A DNA stretch of 64,000 nt from Epiperipatus broadwayi (Eukaryota > Onychophora > Udeonychophora > Euonychophora > Peripatidae): contig JAQFVV010013397.1 in NCBI GenBank assembly GCA_028023455.1, positions 64,001 through 128,000 on the forward strand, read 5' to 3'. Positions 51,128 through 63,980 of the stretch are shown piece by piece. The first letter of the stretch is position 1. Each line of letters begins with the position of its first letter. Position numbers and translations under genes: made by a program. The notes under the pieces were generated by a model. It had not been told where the DNA came from. It saw only the letters and a program-made list of their open reading frames with translations, and searched no databases.

Positions 51128-51729
51128 TCACTAACCAATCAATCGAGTTCAAAGATTGTAATGGTATACCTTGCAACCATCAATCAATTAAATAAGTTGC
51201 ACATTGCAAGGCATAGATCAAATATAATCGAAATTGTAGGTATAAAGGAAAATAAACTAGCCTAATTATTGGATGGTTTAATCACTGATTACAATATTAC
51301 CTATTCGACTATCTTTACATAAAATATGCCTGAATACCAAAGAGCGATAATGTGACATTAAATGATTTACTGTCAGGGTCAATTTGACTAGTGAGAGATT
51401 CAATTAAACAAAGGAGAATTTTATTGAATCCAACCTATATTATCCAATCTATAAATGATATGTAAAAAATATAATGATCAGTGATGGCTTAGATAAAAAA
51501 TTATAAAATTGAATATTAGCAAAACACAAAAATTATCATTTAAGTGATTCTAAATCTCAAGCATCACCTGTTGACGATTGCTCTGAAAATGCTAATATGC
51601 TAAATAAGTCTAGATTTAGGTAAGCCAACTACATGATCATGTATACATTTTATAATTTAAAATACCAACTATAACCTACCATAGACTAATAAACATGACA
51701 TGACCACCACTTCTTATGCTTGTGTATAA

Positions 51730-51965
51730 CTGTTGTTAAAACAGGCAAAACTCACTATATGTATTGCCATACACAGCAAGCTAGAGTAATCAATGAATGC
51801 CAGAAGGCTAGTGCATAAAATTCCCATCTAGTGCCTACTCATCCAATATCCCCAGACTAGATTCTGGCTTTGTCAGTGAGGAGCATTGGATCTGAGAGCA
51901 CTGCATCTAGATCTGAAATTAGTCTGGGAATATTGGATGAGTAGGCACTGGATGGGGATTCAGAT
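51730..51965 (-). mobile_element. 444-bp hammerhead family fragment, unit 1
   Basis: Minus-oriented copy with AACAGGCAAAACTCACTATA, AAGCTAGAGTAATCAA and a degraded core (CTGACAAAGCCAGAATCTAG, stem II collapsed), followed by a short start of an inverted second copy that is deleted relative to unit 2. The deletion joins AGATCTAGAT directly to ACAAAAG. Confidence 0.65.
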
Positions 51966-52587
51966 CTAGATACAAAAGAAATTTTATTGAAATTAACAAC
52001 CTACACCATCTTACAATATGTAACTCAAATATCTATTAATTGTTCACTTTTTGAGCCCATTAGTTGTTGGAGCAAATTAGAATGAGGCCTTTATATGAAA
52101 ATTTACCATAATGAGTATTATCAACATTCCACACTATTTTGATTTACAGTCAAATATTCGCTATAACAATCTTTATAAAAAATCTATTTTTGGCAACCTT
52201 TTGTAAATCTGATATTATATGATAGTTACTTTATTAAATCTGCGTCATCCAAAGTAAAATAGTAACATTCATGCTGAAACTGTACAGAACCGAATTCATT
52301 CATTATACACAACACAGTTTACAATATTTCAATACTTTAAATAATATTTTGATTATGAACTTAAAATATTATGGATTAGTAAAGACAATTAGTACTTCAT
52401 GGATCGCAAATCCAAAGGAAAGATTTTCATTGTTAATATGTATAAAAGCAAAAAAATGTGTTTAACTCAATATAATAAAGAATTAAAATCATATTTTGGT
52501 GAAGTACTACAAAAATGTATTAATATTATTATGTATTAATATTACATTTTTGGATAAAAACATAGAAACATATTTTCAACTGAAATC

Positions 52588-53159
52588 ATGGCAGCAACTA
52601 ATATCACCAAACACTATATCACTATTTTAAACTATGGATCAAGGAAACATCAGAAACATCAACAATTAAGGCAATATTTCATCAACGCAATGGATAAGGA
52701 TGCCAATGAAATAACTTCATAATATTGCAAGGACTTCAGTAGAAAAAAGCTATTCACTTTATAGGCAAATCATGGACAGAGATTGTTAATACAATTCAAT
52801 CTCATGTGGAAGGAAATCTGTTTGCAACTCATTACCATCACCAAAGTCCAAAAACGAATCTACTGCAATTGTACAGAAACCCATACTTGACTTAACCAAG
52901 AAAGCAGGATTTAAAGAAGTTGATGAAGACAACATTGGAATCACACAGAAGAAATTATTAATGAAAAATGAATGTAACTGGATGATGAAAAAAAGAAAAA
53001 CAATGAAGAAAGGATAACCAACAAGCCAGTAGAGAAGAATCTAGGCATCAAAAACTGAAAGTATTTATTTCGCATCAGGAGGCCATGAATAGCATTTTGA
53101 ATTAATTTGCCTCTGAATTATAATACAGCATTAAATTCAAAAGTGTCTTAAGTCAAATA
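52588..53159 (+). pseudogene. Tigger/pogo transposase remnant, unit 2
   Basis: Copy of the remnant at 45141 carried by the tandem duplication, differing at a handful of positions that are shared with unit 3. Same stops and frameshifts, so it was already dead before amplification. Confidence 0.7.
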
Positions 53160-53715
53160 GTATAACGTCATAGGATGTTGTATTTAAAGAAATTCAATCA
53201 TTTGTTCTAGATTTTTCTCTGGAGATCCTCAGCCATCATAGTGTATCTCCCCCCAAAAAAACAAGTTAATAAAAGAATTTAGATAATAATGATAATATTT
53301 ATAATGAGCAACTGATTAAATGATCAGGCAAAAAACTGGATAATTACGATGGATGAATGGATCACAGGAAAGAACAAATTTAAGCGAAGTGTTTTGGATG
53401 TAGATTTAGGTTACATTATCATATATACATTAATAATATTTACTGAGGCTATAACCTCGATAATATGCGTATAAAATGCGATAGTAGGGACCTCTACAGG
53501 TGTTTTAACCACAAGCTTACGCTATGGAAGAAAACTACATAATCAATGTGCGTTTAATAAATTTATAATTACATATATACATTATATAATTTAAGTATAT
53601 ACCTGAATAATATACATAACAAGCTCCGCACAAGCATATAATTTACATTAATAGTTTTTTAAATTATTATAGATATTAGTTATTCAGTTGCTTGTTAATA
53701 TAATATTAACAGTAT

Positions 53716-54158
53716 CAGGGGTGTCCAACAAGTCGATCGTGATCCACCGGTCGATCGCGAGGCCAATCTGGCAAGAGCTGTCGGGTAATAAGTGAAACAA
53801 ATTAAATCAAGATTTTCAAGGTTTTTTGTTATTTTTGTTTTTGTTCTAATTTTTTCCAATTCTAGATAGGTGAAGTCCACTAAGTAGTATCATTATTGAA
53901 AATAATATTTTTAATCTTAATTTAATGTAGCTAATTTGAATTAATAAATATTGTTAATAATTACTCATGTTGCTTTAATTCCGCCGGACATGAGTTTTTT
54001 GTCCCGTTAAATAATTATTTTTTACTAGGTAGATATATAAAAATGGTATGAATTTCACACCTCCCTCCACTTAGACTGCGCCTATGACAACAAGTCGATC
54101 GCAAAACATTTTAAAAATAAAAAGTAGATCTTATGTACACAAAAGTTGGCCACCCCTG
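53716..54158. mobile_element. hAT-type MITE, unit 2
   Basis: Same insertion at the equivalent position of unit 2 with identical ends and length. It entered before the tandem amplification. Confidence 0.8.
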
Positions 54159-56301
54159 GTGTATATTATATCTAAAGTAACTAGACGATTTTTTCATCAT
54201 AGAAAAGTCTTATAACTATTTGCTTTTCATATGATATTCTTGTTTTACGATGAGTTTTGGGGGACCAATAGTCCTTTCTAATTAAAATAAAGGTGTATTT
54301 ATATTCTTGCTTCATTCCTGGTTTACTAACCCATACAATGGCCAGAATTTTTCATTTTGTTATTTGATCCTCAAATATGAAAAAAGTTTAATATTTCTTG
54401 CTGAGCCAAACCTTTATGTGCTTTATTACTGCTATTGTATATACTATTGCTGTGATATAAAGATATTTTATATTATATCATATGATTCATTTTATTATTA
54501 TATACAGACATACATAAACAAGTTTGCATAGGTTCAAATATTCAGATGTTTCTGAATTAAAATTGTTATCTGGGTTCTGTAAAGAAAAGTTAATATGGCT
54601 AGCAGGTGACTGCAAAACTTTTTTAAAAAATAGACTGGGATAGCTGTTACAGTATTTTTGTCTTGTAAGATCATTGATAAATCGAGCTTACAATAGATTA
54701 ATAGATAAAGCAAAACAGTGTGAATTATTGCTTCTTTATTTAAAATATATTGATTTCAAATCTTATGTGACAATACAAAATATAAGTTGCTGATATCTTA
54801 TTGAAAAAAGCAATAAAATGAATAGTTTTCAGATAGAATCATGAAAATATAAAAATTCAAACCGTTCGTGTAGTAATTTCTGTCTTCTTCTGCTCTGCTC
54901 TGCGGCTGTAGACGTTCATAAATGGTTTTCGGGTCAACATCTAATGAAAAAAAATACATATTTTATTGTAATTTGTAAAATAAGTTATTAAAGAGGAAAA
55001 ATTTTCAAAACATTTCCTTTAATATACGGTGAAAGATTCTATTGATATAGACAAAAATAATGCAGGAACCAAATACATTTACTGCAATACAACAATACAT
55101 TAATATATGTAAGATATAATATAGCATTCAAGAAGTCCAATGTAGGACAAATTACTTCTCAATAGTTTTCGTAGATGAACTGAAAAGTACCACCACATTT
55201 TGTAGATGACAGATGATGAACCTTTGGCCAGTATTGTATTCATTCTTTTATTCTTTATTTAAACAGTTAGATACCCAATTACCAACCACTATTGGATGAT
55301 TACCTGATTTGGCTATAAACAGTCTATCTTCAAACCTAGAGTCCAGAAGAAAGCAAGTAAGCATACTAAAATGTATGAGGCCAGACTGTATCAAAAAGAT
55401 TTGCATTTATTACTTGTAAATTGAACAATACATATAATAATCTAGCCATTCATCTGGCGACTGGATAATTGAAATGCAATAATATAATACCGAATAGTTC
55501 ATATGTCTATAGATAGACAAATAAATAAATAGACAGCTAGTTAGTCATTTCTAACTCCACTATTTCTTAAAGTTTTTTGTTTTTAATAACTATACTTATT
55601 TTTAATTCCCTGTAATTTTAGACCGCCATTTACAAGCAATTTTTATATAAGTCACAATGGTAATCACACGTTTCTTAAATGAGTCGAATTAGATTTCTCT
55701 GAAGTTGCTAATGCACTACCAGCCTTTACTCATTTCTTCCAGTTACACATGTCTGGTTTTCACATTACTCCACCCCCTCACTATTTATCACTCATCATTT
55801 AAACAGTTTTGCAATCAATTTATTAACATTGCTAATTTGCATATTCTGAGATTTTATTAAATTCAAATTAACCAGTTGCCATTTGCAGTTATTCTAATTC
55901 TCTTTTCTGCATACAATTAATTCTAGAGTGACTCCATTGACTGTACTGACCAGCTTATACACAAACATATACTTTATTAATAAATACATAACTAATCATA
56001 TCATTAATCCATGAAATCAACTGACATAAAAGATTTTGAATTATGTAAAAACGTGATGAGATTTTAGCTAATGAACAAAATGGTCAAATATTATATTAAA
56101 CATATAAGAATGCAGCGCAAAAGTATAAACGGAGGGCTGGAACTGCATTAAATAAAATCACTTATGATACCGTCCCATGACTACATGCATTCTACATAAA
56201 ATAAATATGTATATTATAATGCAAATTATTTACATTGTAATAGATCTCAGATCTTGGATTATTATCGTCGAAGCCCTGAAGCCCTGAATTGGAAAGTTAA
56301 T

Positions 56302-57302
56302 TGTAATGGAAAGTATATACTATAAAGAGAAATAAAATCGCTCCAATCATTGGACAGCAATTGTAATGGAAAGTGCATATTATCTTAAGATTTCGCGTTG
56401 TTTATTTATATATAATATGTAGTGAATTAATGTGAAGGTGTTTTAAGCTTTATTTCGAAATGCTCGAGTCTGACTTATTTATATATAAATTTAAGTGTAG
56501 AAGAAGGTGGGTTCTATCTTTCTCTTGTGTTCTGGCTTGTGTTCTTGAATTGAGAGTTCCACATGCAGTCATTATTACATCTGATTGGCTGTCACATAAG
56601 CATTTTTAAGGTGCTTCTGTCGAAGGTTTTAGCCTTTCACATTATTCTTAAGATTTTAAATAAATTTATTGGGGCTTAGTTAATCATAGTATCACATTGT
56701 GCAGCCAATTGTAATAAAAAACTCTACAACCATTGCTGTCGGCTTAACCATCAGGTAAATAGACAGCAGAAACCAAATGATTATACAAAGTTTAATAGAA
56801 TTAACAGTCGGATAAATGATAGTACATATATATAGTTATAAGACAATTAAGTTTAACTTACGAACGCTGGCCATGAAGGCATACAAAAAAACATAATATA
56901 GGCCGGTGAGGCCTGCAAAGTTCCTAGGTCCACTTTTTAACCTTCAGTGGTGGAATTCACTGGGTTTGTTCCGTCGCTAAGTTAAAACTCTTGACCTTCG
57001 TGTGCATTCAATGAGTTCTCCGCTACAAGTGCTGCTTAGTTATTTTTTGTTCCTTCTTTTTTCTTGTTAAGGAATGTTTCAGAAACCAATTAATTTTCAG
57101 CTATTGTCTACTTTTAGTAATCAGCACTTTTAATCTAGCTGCTTAATTAGTTTCTGATCTGAAGCACTTATCTTTAATAGCGTACCAAATTTAATTACAA
57201 AATTCCTGTCTATTTCTTTTAATAAAACTTATTTTAATAAAACATTAATTATTATATAGTATAATTTTCTTTTAACAAAACATTATTATGCACGTATATA
57301 GC
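56302..57302 (-). repeat. LTR-like segment 3' of the integrase, unit 2
   Basis: Copy of 48847-49846. The terminal TG next to the purine tract has become GG (minus strand GGTGGAGGGGCTATATA). It contains the same 252-bp insertion. Confidence 0.5.
56383..56656. mobile_element. 252-bp insertion with 11-bp target-site duplication, unit 2
   Basis: TCTTAAGATTT at 56383-56393 and 56646-56656 bounds the same 252-bp sequence as in unit 1. Confidence 0.7.
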
Positions 57303-57363
57303 CCCTCCACCACTTCAGAAATTATGGTTTCTAAAGTCTTACATAGTCTTTTAAGTAAGTGGG

Positions 57364-58411
57364 TTATTTTCTTGTTCTCGAAGATCTGCGTGGAGATGTT
57401 TTCTCTTCTAATGGCGTTTTGTTAGTCTCTTGATCGTCGTATTTCTCTTCTACTGGTGTTTCGTTGGCTCCTTCAGTTTCTTGATCATTGGAATTCTCTT
57501 CGCATTTGGGAATGCGTGGTGCTGCCGTACTTCCGGTTTGCACTAATTCTTCTCGACGTCTCACATGATTTATATGCTTGCGCATTGTTTTTCCAGTTTC
57601 TGCATCTACAAGTATTATTTGTTTTGACAGTATTTCTTTTACGAAGGCCTTCACCCAGTGTTTCCTTATGACGTCTCTAACCCAGACTTTTTCTCCTTTG
57701 GAGTAAATAGTATCTCCAGTGTTGCTTTCGTAATGTGTAAAGTTTTGTTCTGGGTGGATTAACGATAGTTTCGTGCGTAGTTTCCGTCCGAAAATTAATT
57801 CTGCAGGAGATTTGCCTGTAGCACACGGAGTACTATGTTGATATAATAAGGCAGAATGTAAGGTGTCTTGTATATTTGCAGTGCCTTCCTTCCGTAACGT
57901 TTGCTTCAAAGTTTGTACTGCCTTTTCTGCAATACCATTGGACTCCGGGTGATATGGGGGCGTGGCTAAGTGTTTAATTCCCCATTCTGTGAGAAATTCT
58001 TCAAATTTAGTGGATGTGAAACTGGTACCATTGTCAGACACAATTGTTTCAGGAATCCCATGAAAAGCAAAAATCTCCTTCAGTTTTGCGATTGTTTCTT
58101 CGGTATTGGTGTTTTTCACTACTCTATATTCCGTCCACTTTGAATAAGCGTCGATCACTACCAAAAATATAAAGCCATAAAACGGTCCAGGTGGTCAATG
58201 TGAAAACGGCTCCATGCTCTTTCAGCTGCCGGCCACGCAGCATATGTTTTCTCATGCATATTTGCATTTACTTGGCAATTTTCACATTATTTCACATATT
58301 TCTCTATATCAATATTTATTGCGGGCCACCATATGTAACTACGAGCCAGAGCTTTGGCCCACACTATCCCAGGATGACCATGATGAATTAAGTGAAGAAT
58401 CAACGAAGACG
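57364..58411 (-). pseudogene. Ty3/gypsy integrase, broken, unit 2
   Basis: Copy of the unit 1 integrase. The HH region has no stop here (LHLIHHGHPGIV), but YVK-stop-CENCQ interrupts the zinc finger, a 1-bp deletion near 58190 shifts the frame between HIDHAGP and the rest of the core, and a nonsense change at 57361-57363 removes the last residues after SSRTRK. The remaining 266-codon frame keeps the second Asp and the Glu of the catalytic triad. Confidence 0.85.
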
Positions 58412-58421
58412 GGAAAGCCAA

Positions 58422-58583
58422 TTGTAATGGAAAGTATATATGTATAAAGAGAAATAAAATCGCCCCAATCGTTGGACTGCAATTGTAATGGAAAGTGTAT
58501 ATTTACAATTTAAATAAGTTTTTGGAGGCTGGGTCAATCATAGTGTCACATTGTGGAGCCAATTGTAATGGAAAACTTTACAA
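58422..58583 (-). repeat. Second LTR-like fragment, unit 2
   Basis: Copy of 50967-51127, preceded by the same primer-binding-site-like AACGAAGACGGGAAAGCCA next to the integrase. Confidence 0.5.
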
Positions 58584-59179
58584 TCACTAACCAATCAATC
58601 GAGTTCAAAGATTGTAATGGTATACCTTGCAACCATCAATCAATTAAATAAGTTGCACATTGCAAGGCATAGATCAAATATAATCGAAATTGTAGGTATA
58701 AAGGAAAATAAACTAGCCTAATTATTGGATGGTTTAATCACTGATTACAATATTACCTATTCGACTATTTTTACATAAAATATGCCTGAATACCAAAGAG
58801 CGATAATGTGACATTAAATGATTTACTGTCAGGGTCAATTTGACTAGTGAGAGATTCAATTAAACAAAGGAGAATTTTATTGAATCCAACCTATATTATC
58901 CAATCTATAAATGATATGTAAAAAATATAATGATCAGTGATGGCTTAGATAAAAAATTATAAAATTGAATATTAGCAAAACACAAAAATTATCATTTAAG
59001 TGATTCTAAATCTCAAGCATCACCTGTTGACGATTGCTCTGAAAATGCTAATATGCTAAATAAGTCTAGATTTAGGTAAGTCAACTACATGATCATGTAT
59101 ACATTTTATAATTTAAAATACCAACTATAACCTACCATAGACTAATAAACATGACATGACCACCACTTCTTATGCTTGT

Positions 59180-59600
59180 GTATAACTGTTGTTAAAACAG
59201 GCAAAACTCACTATATGTATTGCCATACACAGCAAGCTAGAGTAATCAATGAATGCCAGAAGGCTAGTGCATAAAATTCCCATCTAGTGCCTACTCATCC
59301 AATATCCCCAGACTAGATTCTGGCTTTGTCAGTGAGGAGCATTGGATCTGAGAGCACTGCATCTAGATCTGAAATTAGTCTGGGAATATTGGATGAGTAG
59401 GCACTAGATGGGGATTCAGATCTAGATGCAGTGCTCTCAGATCCAATGCTCCTCACTGATAAAGCCAGAAACTAGTCTGGGGATATTGGATGAGTAGGCA
59501 CTAGATGGGAATTTTATGCACTATCCTTCTGGCATCCATTGATTACTCTAGCTTGCTGTGTGTGGCAATATGCATAGTGAGTTTTGCCTATTATCTATCA
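59180..59600. mobile_element. Inverted pair of 444-bp hammerhead family copies, unit 2
   Basis: The left arm (59180-59372) and right arm (59373-59600) form a long hairpin: AACAGGCAAAACTCACTATA ... GAGCACTGCATCTAGATCT and its complement, around a centre that repeats GGATGAGTAGGCACTAGATG. The right arm holds a core CTGATAAAGCCAGAAACTAG with GAAA and ACTAGT kept but stem II collapsed (59449-59486). In unit 1 the right arm is deleted. Confidence 0.8.
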
Positions 59601-60250
59601 TAGACTAATCCACAATTATATTAAAGAACACCAATACAAAAGAAATTTTATTGAAATTAACAACCTACACCATCTTACAATATGTAACTCAAATATCTAT
59701 TAATTGTTCACTTTTTGAGCCCATTAGTTGTTGGAGCAAATTAGAATGAGGCCTTTATATGAAAATTTACCATAATGAGTATTATCAACATTCCACACTA
59801 TTTTGATTTACAGTCAAATATTCGCTATAACAATCTTTTTTAAAAATCTATTTTTGGCAACCTTTTGTAAATCTGATATTATATGATAGTTACTTTATTA
59901 AATCTGCGTCATCCAAAGTAAAATAGTAACATTCATGCTGAAACTGTACAGAACCGAATTCATTCATTATACACAACACAGTTTACAATATTTCAATACT
60001 TTAAATAATATTTTGATTATGAACTTAAAATATTATGGATTAGTAAAGACAATTAGTACTTCATGGATCGCAAATCCAAAGGAAAGATTTTCATTGTTAA
60101 TATGTATAAAAGCAAAAAATGTGTTTAACTCAATATAATAAAGAATTAAAATCATATTTTGGTGAAGTACTACAAAAATGTATTAATATTATTATGTATT
60201 AATATTACATTTTTGGATAAAAACATAGAAACATATTTTCAACTGAAATC

Positions 60251-60822
60251 ATGGCAGCAACTAATATCACCAAACACTATATCACTATTTTAAACTATGG
60301 ATCAAGGAAACATCAGAAACATCAACAATTAAGGCAATATTTCATCAACGCAATGGATAAGGATGCCAATGAAATAACTTCATAATATTGCAAGGACTTC
60401 AGTAGAAAAAAGCTATTCACTTTATAGGCAAATCATGGACAGAGATTGTTAATACAATTCAATCTCATGTGGAAGGAAATCTGTTTGCAACTCATTACCA
60501 TCACCAAAGTCCAAAAACGAATCTACTGCAATTGTACAGAAACCCATACTTGACTTAACCAAGAAAGCAGGATTTAAAGAAGTTGATGAAGACAACATTG
60601 GAATCACACAGAAGAAATTATTAATGAAAAATGAATGTAACTGGATGATGAAAAAAAAGAAAACCAATGAAGAAAGGATAACCAACAAGCCAGTAGAGAA
60701 GAATCTAGGCATCAAAAACTGAAAGTATTTATTTCGCATCAGGAGGCCATGAATAGCATTTTGAATTAATTTGCCTCTGAATTATAATACAGCATTAAAT
60801 TCAAAAGTGTCTTAAGTCAAAT
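60251..60822 (+). pseudogene. Tigger/pogo transposase remnant, unit 3
   Basis: Third copy, essentially as in unit 2 with small indels in an A-rich run near 60650. Frames across it on the minus strand (60449-60739) are shadows. Confidence 0.7.
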
Positions 60823-61379
60823 AGTATAACGTCATAGGATGTTGTATTTAAAGAAATTCAATCATTTGTTCTAGATTTTTCTCTGGAGATCCTCAGCCAT
60901 CATAGTGTATCTCCCCCCAAAAAAACAAGTTAATAAAAGAATTTAGATAATAATGATAATATTTATAATGAGCAACTGATTAAATGATCAGGCAAAAAAC
61001 TGGATAATTACGATGGATGAATGGATCACAGGAAAGAACAAATTTAAGCGAAGTGTTTTGGATGTAGATTTAGGTTACATTATCATATATACATTAATAA
61101 TATTTACTGAGGCTATAACCTCGATAATATGCGTATAAAATGCGATAGTAGGTACCTCTACAGGTGTTTTAACCACAAGCTTACGCTATGGAAGAAAACT
61201 ACATAATCAATGTGCGTTTAATAAATTTATAATTACATATATACATTATATAATTTAAGTATATACCTGAATAATATACATAACAAGCTCCGCACAAGCA
61301 TATAATTTACATTAATAGTTTTTTAAATTATTATAGATATTAGTTATTCAGTTGCTTGTTAATATAATATTAACAGTAT

Positions 61380-61813
61380 CAGGGGTGTCCAACAAGTCGA
61401 TCGTGATCCACCGGTCGATCGCGAGGCCAATCTGGCAAGAGCTGTCGGGTAATAAGTGAAACAAATTAAATCAAGATTTTCAAGGTTTTTTGTTATTTTT
61501 GTTTTTGTTCTAATTTTTTCCAATTCTAGATAGGTGAAGTCCACTAAGTAGTATCATTATTGAAAATAATATTTTTAATCTTAATTTAATGTAGCTAATT
61601 TGAATTAATAAATATTGTTAATAATTACTCATGTTGCTTTAATTCCGAGTTTTTTGTCCCGTTAAATAATTATTTTTTACTAGGTAGATATATAAAAATG
61701 GTATGAATTTCACACCTCCCTCCACTTAGACTGCGCCTATGACAACAAGTCGATCGCAAAACATTTTAAAAATAAAAAGTAGATCTTATGTACACAAAAG
61801 TTGGCCACCCCTG
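61380..61813. mobile_element. hAT-type MITE, unit 3, with 9-bp deletion
   Basis: Third copy. CCGGACATG is missing after AATTCCG in the middle of the element, giving 434 bp. Confidence 0.8.
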
Positions 61814-62444
61814 ATGTATATTATATCTAAAGTAACTAGACGATTTTTTCATCATAGAAAAGACTTATAACTATTTGCTTTTCATATGATATTCTTGTTT
61901 TACGATGAGTTTTGGGGGACCAATAGTCCTTTCTAATTAAAATAAAGGTGTATTTATATTCTTGCTTCATTCCTGGTTTACTAACCCATACAATGGCCAG
62001 AATTTTTCATTTTGTTATTTGATCCTCAAATATGAAAAAAGTTTAATATTTCTTGCTGAGCCAAACCTTTATGTGCTTTATTACTGCTATTGTATATACT
62101 ATTGCTGTGATATAAAGATATTTTATATTATATCATATGATTCATTTTATTATTATATACAGACATACATAAACAAGTTTGCATAGGTTCAAATATTCAG
62201 ATGTTTCTGAATTAAAATTGTTATCTGGGTTCTGTAAAGAAAAGTTAATATGGCTAGCAGGTGACTGCAAAACTTTTGTAAAAAAATAGACTGGGATAGC
62301 TGTTACAGTATTTTTGTCTTGTAAGATCATTGATAAATCGAGCTTACAATAGATTAATAGATAAAGCAAAACAGTGTGGATTATTGCTTCTTTATTTAAA
62401 ATATATTGATTTCAAATCTTATGTGACAATACAAAATATAAGTT

Positions 62445-62548
62445 GCTGATATCTTATTGAAAAAAGCAATAAAATGAATAGTTTTCAGATAGAATTGCTG
62501 ATATCTTATTGAAAAAAGCAATAAAATGAATAGTTTTCAGATAGAATC
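62445..62548. repeat. 52-bp tandem duplication, unit 3 only
   Basis: The block starting GCTGATATCTTATTGAAAAA and ending AGATAGAAT is present twice in unit 3 and once in units 1 and 2, so it arose after amplification. Confidence 0.9.
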
Positions 62549-63625
62549 ATGAAAATATAAAAATTCAAACCGTTGGTGTAGTAATTTCTGTCTTCTTCTG
62601 CTCTGCTCTGCGGCTGAAGAAGTTCATAAATGGTCTTCGGGTCAACATCTAATGAAAAAAAATACATATTTTATTGTAATTTGTAAAATAAGTTATTAAA
62701 GAGGAAAAATTTTCAAAACATTTCCTTTAATATACGGTGAAAGATTCTATTGATATAGACAAAAATAATGCAGGAACCAAATACATTTACTGCAATACAA
62801 CAATACATTAATATATGTAAGATATAATATAGCATTCAAGAAATCCAATGTAGGACAAATTTCTTTTCAATAGTCCTCATAGACGAACTGCAAAGTACCA
62901 CCACATTTTGTAGATGTCAGATGATGAGCCTTTGGCCAATATTGTATTCATTCTTATTCTATTCTTTATTTAAACAGTTAGATACCCTCTTATCAACCAA
63001 TATTGGATCATTACCTGATTTGGCTATAAACAGTATCTTCAAACCTAGAGTCCAAAAAAAAAACAAGTAAACATGGTAAAAGATATGAGACCAGACCATA
63101 TCAAAAAGTTTTACATTTAATATTGTAAATTGAAAAATACACATAATAATTTAGTAGTTCATCTGGCGACCGGATAGTTGAAAGGCAATGGCAATATAAT
63201 AACGAACAGTTCATACGTCTACAGATAGACAAATAAATAAAGAAACAGCTAGTTACAGCTCATCTCTAACTCCAGTATTTCTTAAGGTCTTTTATTTTTA
63301 ATAACTACACATTTTCTTTAATTCCCATAATTTTAAACCGTCATTCACAAGCAATTCCTATATCTGAAGCTGCAAACGCACTATCAGCTTTTACTCATTT
63401 CTTCCTGTTACAGTAGTCTGTTTTTCACTTGACTCCACCCCCTTCACCATTTTTCTCTCATTATTTAAACAGTTTTGCAGACAGTTTATTAACTTTGCTA
63501 ATTTGCATATTATTAGATTTTATTAAATGGAAATTAAACTGTTGTCACTTGCAGTTACTCCAATTCTCTTTTCTGCATAAATTAATTCTAGAGTGACTCC
63601 ATTGTTTGTTCTGACCAGTTTATAA

Positions 63626-63656
<31 letters not shown>

Positions 63657-63980
63657 ACTTTATTGATAAATACATCATTAGTCCCATTATCGTTGATTCA
63701 TGAATGCAGCTGACATAATTATTTTCAATTATGTAAAAATTTGATGAGATTTTAGCTAATGAACGAAGTGATATATTAGTATTATTATATTAAATATATA
63801 ATTATGCAGCTCCAAAACATAAACTGAGGATTGAAATCGCATTAAATAAAATCACTTTCAATACTCTCCCATGATTACATGCAGTCTACATGAAATATAT
63901 ATATATTATCATGGAAAATTATCTTCCATTGTAATGTATATCAGGTCTTGGCTTATTTTCAACGAAGACGGGAAAGCCAA

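Larger units (their letters stand above)
44665..52074. repeat. Tandem unit 1 of the ~7.5-kb repeat
   Basis: Homologous to 52075-59738 and to 59739 onward. Corresponding landmarks are offset by 7447 bp from unit 1 to unit 2 (for example the MITE start, 46269 to 53716). The first ~470 bp (44665-45135) is clearly more diverged from units 2 and 3 than the rest, which is nearly identical to unit 2. Confidence 0.95.
52075..59738. repeat. Tandem unit 2 of the ~7.5-kb repeat
   Basis: About 215 bp longer than unit 1, mainly because it keeps the right arm of the 444-bp-family inverted pair at 59373-59600; a 9-bp AGCCCTGAA microduplication near 56280 adds the rest. Nearly identical to unit 3 on its left and to unit 1 on its right. 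Confidence 0.95.

Noticed and set aside
57456-57671. Plus-strand frames opposite the integrases (also at 49999-50214)
   Set aside because: They are antisense shadows of the integrase coding sequence.
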